This document shows positions 33,109-38,945 of a stretch of 38,945 nt of DNA, one piece after another (position 1 is the stretch's first letter; each line of letters starts with the position of its first letter). Source of the stretch: an uncultured Opitutales bacterium (GTDB taxonomy: Bacteria > Verrucomicrobiota > Verrucomicrobiia > Opitutales > UBA953); assembly GCA_934675585.1 (NCBI GenBank), contig CAKUQY010000018.1:1-38945 (forward strand), given 5' to 3'. The position numbers were made by a program, and so were the translations under genes. Below the pieces are notes generated by a model that searched no databases, had not been told where the DNA came from, and saw only the letters and a list, made by a program, of their open reading frames with translations.

Positions 33109-33948
33109 ATGCTCGAAATCGTTCTCGTTATCGCGATTAATTTCGTTCTCGCTGGCGCTTGTGTTGCGGGAACGCTCGGCGCGCTCAAAAAAAACTGGCG
33201 CATCGCGCGACAAATCGCGGCGGGAACGCTTTTGTTCGCGGGAACGCTACAAATTATTTTTCTTGGTATGCGTGGTTTGGGCAGTGGCATTTTGCCGATT
33301 TATAATTTGTTTGAAGTTTTTTTCTCGTTGAGCTTGTGTTCTGTGCTGGCGTTTTTGTTTTTGCGAATCGTTTGGGAAATTCGCGTTCCCGCCGTTGCTT
33401 GCGCGTGGCTCGCGTTTTTGCTTTCGCTCATCGCGTCGGTAAATAAAAGTTTTTGGGATGTCGCGGGAGCGGAATCGTGGCTGCCGGTGCACATTGGCTT
33501 GTTGCTCGTGGGCGTTGCGTGTTTGAGCGCGGCGAGTATTACTTGGACGCTTTACCTTTTGCAAGATCGCGCGTTGCGCAAATATCAAGCCGATTCGTTC
33601 GCAACGCATTTGCCCGATTTGCTTTCGCTCGAACACGTCGGTCAGCGCTTGCTTTCGAGCAGCATTGTTTTTTTTGTCGCGGGAACAGCCGTTGGCGTGC
33701 TTAATATTTTCGCCACGAAAAACGGTTTAACTTTGTTTGTCGCTTACAAAATTTTGATTTCGGGAACGCTTATTTGCGCTTTGATTTTACTTTATGTTTT
33801 GCGCAAAAAACATAAAATCTCTGCGCGCGCGGGAACGATTTTTGGACTCGCTATTTTCGCGCTTGCAATTATTTTAATCGGCGGAATTGACGGCGTTCAC
33901 AAATATTCATCGCGCCAAATAGAAACGGAAACGCTCAATGAAAATTAG
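33109..33948 (+). CDS. CcsA/HemX-like membrane protein
   Basis: The 279-residue protein has about eight hydrophobic helices and resembles the cytochrome c assembly/HemX family, in which CcsA carries heme across the membrane and HemX regulates HemA. Seen: GSGILPIYNLFEVFFSLSLC and SWLPVHIGLLLVGVACLSAAS, with a His in the position of the family's heme ligands, and a second WNIFATKN-like loop (LNIFATKNG). The WWD motif of full CcsA is not obvious, so HemX-like is favoured. ATG 33109 starts one base after the previous stop, and hemA overlaps the end by 11 bp. Five motif copies encode Ala-Gly-Thr. Confidence 0.82.
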   Translation: MLEIVLVIAINFVLAGACVAGTLGALKKNWRIARQIAAGTLLFAGTLQIIFLGMRGLGSGILPIYNLFEVFFSLSLCSVLAFLFLRIVWEIRVPAVACAWLAFLLSLIASVNKSFWDVAGAESWLPVHIGLLLVGVACLSAASITWTLYLLQDRALRKYQADSFATHLPDLLSLEHVGQRLLSSSIVFFVAGTAVGVLNIFATKNGLTLFVAYKILISGTLICALILLYVLRKKHKISARAGTIFGLAIFALAIILIGGIDGVHKYSSRQIETETLNEN

Positions 33949-34978
33949 CGAAAATCTCGTTCCCGCGGGAAAAATTTTGCGCGTGATTTCGTGTAATTTT
34001 AATTGCACAAATGAAAATTTGCGCCAAGCAATCTCGTTCCCGCACGAAGCCGTTCCCGCATTTTATCAAAACGCGTTCCCGTGCGACGAAATCGCGCTTG
34101 TCGCCACCTGCAATCGCGTGGAAATTTATTCGCTCGTTTCTGCGGGAACACCTTTTTTTGAAGCCGAATTTTTAGCCAAGCGCGCGGGCGTTTCCGCTGA
34201 AATTATTTTGAAAAACGCGCAACAATTTGAGGGGCTTGCCGCGATTGAACATTTGTGCGCCGTCGCCGCGGGGCTCGAATCGCAGATGATCGGCGAAATC
34301 GAAATTTTTGGACAAATCAAGGATGCTTACGAAATCGCCGCGAACGCGAAAAAAACGGGGCGCGCGCTCAATAAAATTTTTCAAAAATGTTTTCATTTCG
34401 CGAAATGGCTACGCACCAACACCGCGATCGCGCAGGGGCAAGTCAGCGTCGGCAATGTCGCCGTGAGCTTGGCGCAACGCATTTTCGGCGATTTGTCGCG
34501 CTCGAGCGTTTTCGTCGCGGGAACGGGCGAGGTTGGCAGAAAAGTCGCCCAGGCGTTCGCGAATCGCGACGCGGGAACGCTTGTCATCGCTTCCCGCAAT
34601 TTTGAAAACGCTCGCTCGCTCGCCGCGGAAATCGGGCCTTGCGTGTCCGTCGCCGAACTCAAAAATTTTGCCGAACAATTAAAGCGTGTCGATATCGTCA
34701 TCGGCGCGTTGAGCGTTCCCGAGCCCGTTTTACGTTCCCGCGAAGTTGCCGAAATTTTGCGTTCCCGCGACGGCAGACCTTTGTTTTTTATTGATTTGGG
34801 AATGCCGCAAAATTTTGAATCTGCGCTTGCCGATTTGCCCGACGTTTGGCTTTACACACTCGAAAATCTCGCCGAAATTGCCAACAAAAATCTCGCAGCC
34901 CGCAAAGCCGAACTCGAACTTTGCCGCCACGAAATCCGTTCCCGCGTCGAAAAAAATTTCGCAAAAGTTGAGAGTTGA
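33938..34978 (+). CDS. hemA: Glutamyl-tRNA reductase, short form
   Basis: HemA reduces glutamyl-tRNA(Glu) to the semialdehyde, the first step of tetrapyrrole synthesis. Seen: the catalytic-cysteine motif LVATCNRVEIYS, GLESQMIGEIEIFGQIKDAY, SVGNVAVSLAQRIFG, the NADPH loop VAGTGEVGRKVAQAF, FFIDLGMPQNFE. At 346 residues it lacks most of the C-terminal dimerization domain (typical proteins have about 410-450) and stops soon after KAELELCRHEIRSR. No frameshift continuation is visible after the stop. The gene carries about eight exact motif copies, the densest of any gene here. It is coupled to the HemX-like gene by an 11-bp overlap, as in the Bacillus hemAX order reversed. Confidence 0.92.
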   Translation: MKISENLVPAGKILRVISCNFNCTNENLRQAISFPHEAVPAFYQNAFPCDEIALVATCNRVEIYSLVSAGTPFFEAEFLAKRAGVSAEIILKNAQQFEGLAAIEHLCAVAAGLESQMIGEIEIFGQIKDAYEIAANAKKTGRALNKIFQKCFHFAKWLRTNTAIAQGQVSVGNVAVSLAQRIFGDLSRSSVFVAGTGEVGRKVAQAFANRDAGTLVIASRNFENARSLAAEIGPCVSVAELKNFAEQLKRVDIVIGALSVPEPVLRSREVAEILRSRDGRPLFFIDLGMPQNFESALADLPDVWLYTLENLAEIANKNLAARKAELELCRHEIRSRVEKNFAKVES

Positions 34979-35428
34979 GATTTTTTCGACTACGAACTGT
35001 CGAGGATTAAAACGAATTATTTTTTTATAGAACGGCGGGAGTAGGAATTTTTCAACTATGGAAACTATGGGAAAATTTTTTGTTTAATTCGCGAACTATT
35101 TCGTAGTCGAAAAAATCCCGTTCCTGTCCGTTCAACGTTCCCGAGCTTCCTGCGTTGCCTTAGCGACGCGCCCAAAAAAATCTTCGTGTCTTTGCGTTCT
35201 TCGTGTGAGATTTTTTCCGTTTCCGCGTTCCCGCGAACTCAAAAAAACTGTGCCGTCTGTGTAAAAATCTGTTTTATTTGTGTTCAAAAAATTCGTTTTA
35301 ATGGCGGGGTGTCGCTTCGCTCGGTACGCGACAGTTCGTAGTCGAAAAAAATCCCGTTCCCGTCCGTTCAACATTCCCGCGCGATTTTGCTTTATGGCAA
35401 CGGTGTTTGCTTTTAAAATAATTTTGCT
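34979..35428. other. 450-bp repeat-rich spacer, no gene seen
   Basis: Contains a 22-23-bp inverted repeat (34980-35002 against 35329-35351, ATTTTTTCGACTACGAACTG / complement), a 44-bp direct repeat (35100-35143 and 35335-35379, TTCGTAGTCGAAAAAA then TCCCGTTCC) and a block (35147-35210) also found at 28821-28882. It looks like decayed copies of one or more short repeat families between hemA and the next gene. Confidence 0.65.
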
Positions 35429-36697
35429 GTGAAATTGCTCGACAGAAAAATTATCGTTCCCGCGCTGACGTTTTGCGTTTGCGTTGCGCTTTCGTTGGCG
35501 GCGGCTTGGGAGCGTCCGTTTCACAGCGACGAAGCGGTGCAGGCGTGGCGCGTTTGGACGTGGCTCGGCGGGAGCGCCGATTTGGTTTACGAGCCGCGAT
35601 TTCACGGGCTGACGCTTTATTATTTTGCTGCGCCGTTTTTGCATTTTGGCGGGAACGAAGTCGCGTTGCGGCTGTTGCCGATTTTGATTTGCGCGGGAAC
35701 GGTGGTTGCCTTGCCAGCGATTGTCTGGGGATTTTGCAGACCGTTTTTTAACGCGCTCGTTTCGTTAGTTTTGGCGAGCGTGCCGCTATGGATTTTTTAT
35801 TCGGGAGATTTTATTCAGGAGCCGATTTTCGTGTCGTTCGCGTGGTTAGCGGGAACGCTTTTGTTTTGTCGGGAACGGATTTTTGCGGGCGCGATTTTTG
35901 CGGGTTTGGCGATTGCGAGCAAGGAAAGCTGGCCGTTTTTTGTCGCCGCGTTTTTGGCGGGCGGGATGCGTTTTTCTTGGAAAAATTTTGCCGTCGCGGC
36001 GAGCGTTGCCACGTTTGTCGCGCTCGCGTTTTATAGCTCGTTTTTTACGTGGATGTCGCATTTTGATTTTTCCGTTCCCGCGTCGGTCGAAAACGACGTG
36101 AATTATTTTTTCGTTGCGGGAACGCTTTTGCCGATGATAGTTTTCGCTCTGGCGGGAATGTTGAGAAAATCGCGTTCGTGGGAACTCGTTTTTTTCACGG
36201 TTGCGAGCGTTTTTTTGTGGGCGGTTTATTTTATTTTGCCGCATCGCGAGCCGTGGCTGTTGCTTTCTGCCGTGCCAGGAACGGTTTTGGCGTTTGCGGA
36301 AAGCGCGCGAATTTTGCTGGCGGGAACGAAAAAATATTTGCTTTTGGCGGGAACGGTTTTTTTGAACGCGGGAACGCTTTTAGTTTTTCCGCTCGAAAAA
36401 ATTTGCGGCTACGTTGAAACGTCGCGCGGGAACGCTGCATTTGTCGAACAAATCGAAAAAACTACGGGAACGCTCGCGGTTTATGGGAACGCAATTTGGC
36501 CGCTCCCGTGGCAGTTGCGGGAACGCGAAAATGTCGGCTATTTCGATGATAAAATTTTGCGGGAAGAGTTTGAAATTGTTGTCGCGCCCGTCGAATTTTG
36601 GGAAAGCTGGAACGCGGAAAATTATTGGACGCGCGCAGTCGGCGAACTCCGCGATGGTGTCATTTTGGAAATGCGCACGCGGGAAGGCGCACGGTGA
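35429..36697 (+). CDS. TIGR03663-like membrane glycosyltransferase
   Basis: A 422-residue integral membrane protein of the GT39/Agl23-like group (TIGR03663, called flippase-associated). Seen: the opening helix, then AAWERPFHSDEAVQAWRVWTWLGG, with the Asp-Glu pair of GT-C enzymes, YEPRFHGLTLYYFAAPFLHFGG, FIQEPIFVSFAWLAGT, SKESWPFFVAAF and about ten hydrophobic helices, ending with a soluble tail. It likely uses a lipid-linked sugar at the outer face of the membrane. The start is GTG 35429. About ten dispersed motifs encode AGT or GNA in the loops and helices. Confidence 0.82.
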   Translation: MKLLDRKIIVPALTFCVCVALSLAAAWERPFHSDEAVQAWRVWTWLGGSADLVYEPRFHGLTLYYFAAPFLHFGGNEVALRLLPILICAGTVVALPAIVWGFCRPFFNALVSLVLASVPLWIFYSGDFIQEPIFVSFAWLAGTLLFCRERIFAGAIFAGLAIASKESWPFFVAAFLAGGMRFSWKNFAVAASVATFVALAFYSSFFTWMSHFDFSVPASVENDVNYFFVAGTLLPMIVFALAGMLRKSRSWELVFFTVASVFLWAVYFILPHREPWLLLSAVPGTVLAFAESARILLAGTKKYLLLAGTVFLNAGTLLVFPLEKICGYVETSRGNAAFVEQIEKTTGTLAVYGNAIWPLPWQLRERENVGYFDDKILREEFEIVVAPVEFWESWNAENYWTRAVGELRDGVILEMRTREGAR

Positions 36698-36968
36698 GAA
36701 TGGTGAAAGTTGAAAGTGGAAAGGTGAAATAAAAAATTTAATGTGGATTTTGCGGGAACGCTAGATTTTCTCGCCCGAAGGACGAAGATTACGAAGTTTC
36801 GGCGGTTAAGCCACCGAGTTTTTCGTTTGAGTTTTTTGCGGGAACGGCTTGGTGGGTGAAAACGGGTGCGTGAAAAAATTTAAACAAAAATAAAAGTTGT
36901 TGTCGCTTTTTTTATGTTGAGGGGGTAGTTGACCTCAACAGTTTTTCATAATAGAGTATTAGAGTTGG
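36698..36968. other. Spacer before efp, no gene seen
   Basis: Holds two exact motif copies (near 36753 and 36839), a repeat shared with 28668-28718 (36769-36818) and an inverted pair GTTGAG (36916-36921) / CTCAAC (36934-36939). TTGACC (36929) with TAATAG (36949) or TATTAG further on is a weak promoter candidate. A short untranslated RNA ending at the terminator below is possible. Confidence 0.45.
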
Positions 36969-37010
36969 TCAGGCGTTTACTCCTCAGCGGGTGAACGCCT
37001 GATTTTTATT
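36969..37010 (+). terminator. Strong hairpin and T-rich tail before efp
   Basis: TCAGGCGTTTAC (36969-36980) pairs with GTGAACGCCTGA (36991-37002), 12 bp with one G-U pair, loop TCCTCAGCGG, followed by TTTTTATTTG. It may end the membrane-glycosyltransferase transcript or a short RNA, or act as an attenuator for efp. Confidence 0.8.
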
Positions 37011-37077
37011 TGTTTGCGGGAACGAAAAAATTAAAATCTTGCGGAAGATTTATTTTTTTGAGAGAATAGTTAGCATT

Positions 37078-37641
37078 ATGGCAAATACAACTGTTAATAA
37101 CATTAAGCGTAAAAACATTATCCGCTATAACGGCGATCTTTGCATCGTGCTCGAGTGCCAAGTTCGCACTCCTCCTAACAACGCGTCTTACTGCCAAATG
37201 GAGCTCCGCTCGTTGGCTTATGGCAATATTATTCCTGTGCGCACGAACATTGGTGCGTCGTTTGACGTGCTTGAAAATAACATTCGCAAACTTGATTTGC
37301 TTTATACGGCAGACGGCGCGTATGTTTTTTCGGATCCTGAAACATTTGAAGAATATCCAATTGGTCAAGACAAACTCGCGGACATCGCAGGCTTTTTGAT
37401 TGAAGGTCAAGCTTATGACGTGCTTTTTGTTGAAGACAAGCCAGTAACGGTTTCGTTGCCAGCTTCGATTGAGATGAAAGTTGTTGAAGCTCCACCAGCA
37501 GTGAAGGGCAATTCGGCAACCAACGCTCAAAAAGCAGTTAAGGTTGAAACAGGTATCACGATCAACGTTCCTTTGTTCATTGCTGAGGGTGAAAAGATTC
37601 GTGTCAGCACCGAAGATAAAACTTATCTCGGTCGCGCATAG
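37078..37641 (+). CDS. efp: Elongation factor P with an unusual tip loop
   Basis: EF-P helps ribosomes through polyproline stretches. The 187-residue protein has the three-domain layout, with the N-terminal IKRKNIIRYNGDLCIVLECQ and the C-terminal GITINVPLFIAEGEKIRVSTEDKTYLGR, the family end motif. The domain-I loop that carries a modified Lys (E. coli PGKGQA) or Arg reads PPNNAS, so no Lys or Arg is at the tip; Asn would be. Other proteins of this window, such as the two with tract-encoded polyproline, would be natural clients. ATG 37078 is chosen over TTG 37039 by alignment to the family start. Confidence 0.93.
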   Translation: MANTTVNNIKRKNIIRYNGDLCIVLECQVRTPPNNASYCQMELRSLAYGNIIPVRTNIGASFDVLENNIRKLDLLYTADGAYVFSDPETFEEYPIGQDKLADIAGFLIEGQAYDVLFVEDKPVTVSLPASIEMKVVEAPPAVKGNSATNAQKAVKVETGITINVPLFIAEGEKIRVSTEDKTYLGRA

Positions 37642-37668
37642 TTTTGCGTTCCCGCAGAAAATGAAATC

Positions 37669-37702
37669 CGTTCCCGTAAGATTTGCGGGAACGTTTTTTT
37701 TT
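37669..37702 (+). terminator. Strong terminator of efp built from facing motifs
   Basis: CGTTCCCGTAA (37669-37679) pairs with TTGCGGGAACG (37683-37693), 11 bp with one G-U pair, loop GAT, followed by nine T. The next promoter box TAGAAT follows at 37706-37711. Confidence 0.9.
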
Positions 37703-37718
37703 GTTTAGAATAGGTTTG

Positions 37719-38687
37719 ATGAAATCTCGATTGCTGACATTTTTTGGGCTGTTTTTTTTGTGCGCTTGCGTTGCGTTCGCGGGAGCGGAAAAAAAGAATT
37801 ACGAGCAGGCGTTGAAGTCCGGCGGCAAAGACGGCGCGGTGGTTTTTGTTTACGGACCCGATTGGGAAGGGCGCGGCGAAAAATTGTTGGCTGAACTTTT
37901 TAAAAACAAGGCGGTGAAAAATGCTTGCGGGAACGCTGGGCTGGTCGCGATTCCCGTTTATCAGCGTCCCAACGAAAAGCAAAAAAAAGAGGCAGAGAGC
38001 GCGGGCAAGGGCTTTCGGGCGACGCGCAAGGTGAGAAGTTATCCTGCGCTGATTTTGAAAGGCGCGGACGGGAACGATTATTATACGGTTTGCGGGGACG
38101 AGATTTTGCAGAAGCCAGAAAAAGTCGCGGAGTTGATGAAAGAAAAATTTGAACTTTACAAAAAACAGCGGGAAATTTTGAAGAAAGCCGAGAAAGCGCA
38201 AGGGCTGGCTCTTGCGAAAATTTACGCGGAAGCGTGCAATGTTGAGGGGATTTACGATCCGCCTGGCGCCGATAAAATTATTCGTACGCACGATCCAAAT
38301 TTGAAAGAAGATGTTTGCGCGCGCGCGTTGTTTGATATTTTTAAACTGATTACCGACCGCACACACCCTGGCGAGAAAAACGACACGAGCAACATATATT
38401 CCAACGACGCGGTAATTGCGCGTATGAAGGAATTGACCGCGGGCGACCGCTACACGCCGCAACAAAAGCAGGAAATTTATATGGCGGCGACGGGACTGTT
38501 GCGGCGCAACAATTACGACGCGAAGACGTTGCGAAAATACTGGGCGGAAATGGTCGCGCTTGATCCTGACAGCATTTACGCGAAATACGCGCTCAATTCG
38601 GCGGAAATTTACACAGGAGAGCCGTTGCCGAAAATAAAAAAACAGGAATCGGCGGCTTCCGCGGGAACGAAAAAAACAGGGAAATAA
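37719..38687 (+). CDS. Exported protein with a thioredoxin-like region, unknown function
   Basis: A 322-residue protein with a signal peptide (KSRLLTFFGLFFLCACVAFA, cleavage likely after AFA). The first ~120 mature residues look thioredoxin-like: DGAVVFVYGPDWEGRGEKLL, a later VRSYPALILKGADGNDYYTV with the cis-proline-type loop, but no CxxC. A charged coiled segment follows (EKVAELMKEKFELYKKQREILKKAEKAQ), then a helical domain with MAATGLLRRNNYDAKTLRKYW. Start ATG 37719 lies seven bases after TAGAAT without a Shine-Dalgarno. Not recognised as a known family. Its TAA overlaps the next ATG. Confidence 0.8.
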   Translation: MKSRLLTFFGLFFLCACVAFAGAEKKNYEQALKSGGKDGAVVFVYGPDWEGRGEKLLAELFKNKAVKNACGNAGLVAIPVYQRPNEKQKKEAESAGKGFRATRKVRSYPALILKGADGNDYYTVCGDEILQKPEKVAELMKEKFELYKKQREILKKAEKAQGLALAKIYAEACNVEGIYDPPGADKIIRTHDPNLKEDVCARALFDIFKLITDRTHPGEKNDTSNIYSNDAVIARMKELTAGDRYTPQQKQEIYMAATGLLRRNNYDAKTLRKYWAEMVALDPDSIYAKYALNSAEIYTGEPLPKIKKQESAASAGTKKTGK

Positions 38688-38851
38688 TGTTTTTTGCGCG
38701 CTTAATTAATTGGTTTAAAGGCGGGGCGCGTTCCCGCGAGCCGTTATCGCCAGCAGCGCGTCGAGTGCTTTGGTTGCTCGCGTTAGTCGTTTATTTTATT
38801 TTGCTTTACATTTTATACAAGAGTATTTGGGCTTGGAATATTTTTGATTAG
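38687..38851 (+). CDS. 54-residue single-helix membrane protein
   Basis: A small frame starts in TAATG (stop and start overlap at 38685-38689), so it is probably co-translated with the exported protein. The protein has a basic N-terminal part (LINWFKGGARSREP...ARRVLW) and one membrane helix, LLALVVYFILLYILYK, with a short tail. The exact motif at 38729-38737 encodes Arg-Ser-Arg. Function unknown. Confidence 0.7.
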   Translation: MFFARLINWFKGGARSREPLSPAARRVLWLLALVVYFILLYILYKSIWAWNIFD

Positions 38852-38945
38852 CCCTTATTTTGTGAGTGTTTCGTATTTCGTCAAATAAAAAGGACACCGA
38901 AGATTTTTTTGAGAGGAAAGATTCTGGGAGTTATTCTTCATTTAA
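38852..38945. other. End of window, no gene seen
   Basis: AT-rich sequence with no open frame long enough to support; a short AAGAGA/AGGAAAG stretch near 38915-38925 could be the Shine-Dalgarno of a gene beyond the window. Confidence 0.4.

Larger units (their letters stand above)
82..38737. repeat. Dispersed 9-mer GCGGGAACG / CGTTCCCGC (~108 copies)
   Basis: The exact 9-mer GCGGGAACG or its complement was counted by eye about 108 times between these two outermost copies, in both orientations, inside genes and between them. Random expectation for a 9-mer on both strands of 39 kb is about 0.3. Many one-base variants (GCGGGAGCG, TCGGGAACG, CGTTCCCGT) are also present. In genes all frames are used, giving Ala-Gly-Thr, Gly-Asn-Ala/Val, Arg-Glu-Arg, Arg-Ser-Arg, Val-Pro-Ala or Phe-Pro-Arg, so selection or spread acts on DNA, not on protein. 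Only one exact copy (near 20756) lies in the 8-kb ribosomal operon. With one further base (GCGGGAACGC) the motif can fold as a 3-bp stem closed by a GGAA (GNRA) tetraloop. Confidence 0.9.

Noticed and set aside
37623..38465. 280-codon minus-strand frame over the exported protein gene
   Set aside because: It crosses the efp terminator and lacks any motif; the plus-strand gene has a signal peptide and a promoter box.
82..38737. CRISPR array formed by the recurrent GCGGGAACG
   Set aside because: The unit is far too short, spacing is irregular, both orientations are mixed and copies lie within genes; no cas gene is present.

Overview
The window is a bacterial chromosome segment of 38.9 kb with ordinary housekeeping genes at one end and a variable surface-glycan region at the other. 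The sequence does not identify the organism. The secreted protein inside the ribosomal operon, the odd EF-P loop and the general gene style make me lean towards the PVC group (Verrucomicrobiota/Lentisphaerota-like), with low confidence. Many non-ribosomal genes lack a Shine-Dalgarno sequence and carry a TATAAT-like box 4-8 nt before the start codon, which suggests frequent leaderless transcription.

Layout. Positions 177-17099 form a surface-glycan region: a PglC-like phosphoglycosyl transferase, two unrelated AAA ATPases flanked by repeats and an ATPase-gene remnant, a PglD/NeuD-like acetyltransferase, a phase-variable cassette (membrane acyltransferase, PaaK/CapK-like ligase, two ATP-grasp enzymes, HAD phosphatase), a PglF-like 4,6-dehydratase, a RAYT-type Y1 transposase between 53-bp inverted repeats, a PglE-like aminotransferase, a RelB/YafQ-type toxin-antitoxin pair between two ~225-bp direct repeats, tRNA-Leu(UAG) and an MsbA/PglK-like ABC exporter. 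PglF, PglE, PglD and PglC together would make UDP-diNAc-bacillosamine (or a relative) and load it on the lipid carrier. The cassette would decorate the glycan and the ABC protein could flip the lipid-linked product.

Positions 17143-19043 hold a Ppx/GppA phosphatase (minus strand) and prmC. Positions 19302-27443 are a compact str-S10 ribosomal operon (rpsL, rpsG, fusA, rpsJ, rplC, rplD, rplW, rplB, rpsS, a secreted protein, rplV, rpsC, rplP). It has no tuf and ends in a terminator after rplP. Next come hisG (long form), nuoBCD, a DUF1846 protein, a CcsA/HemX-like membrane protein overlapping a short hemA, a TIGR03663-like membrane glycosyltransferase, efp, and two exported or membrane proteins of unknown function.

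Two features stand out. First, the 9-mer GCGGGAACG/CGTTCCCGC occurs about 108 times by hand count in both orientations and all reading frames, against well under one expected by chance. It is almost absent from the ribosomal operon, forms the stems or loops of several terminators, and in palindromic form is the core of the inverted repeats flanking the RAYT transposase. Second, four homopolymeric G/C tracts of 12-22 nt sit in or at the end of four consecutive glycan genes. One of these genes is out of frame as sequenced, which is the signature of phase variation.
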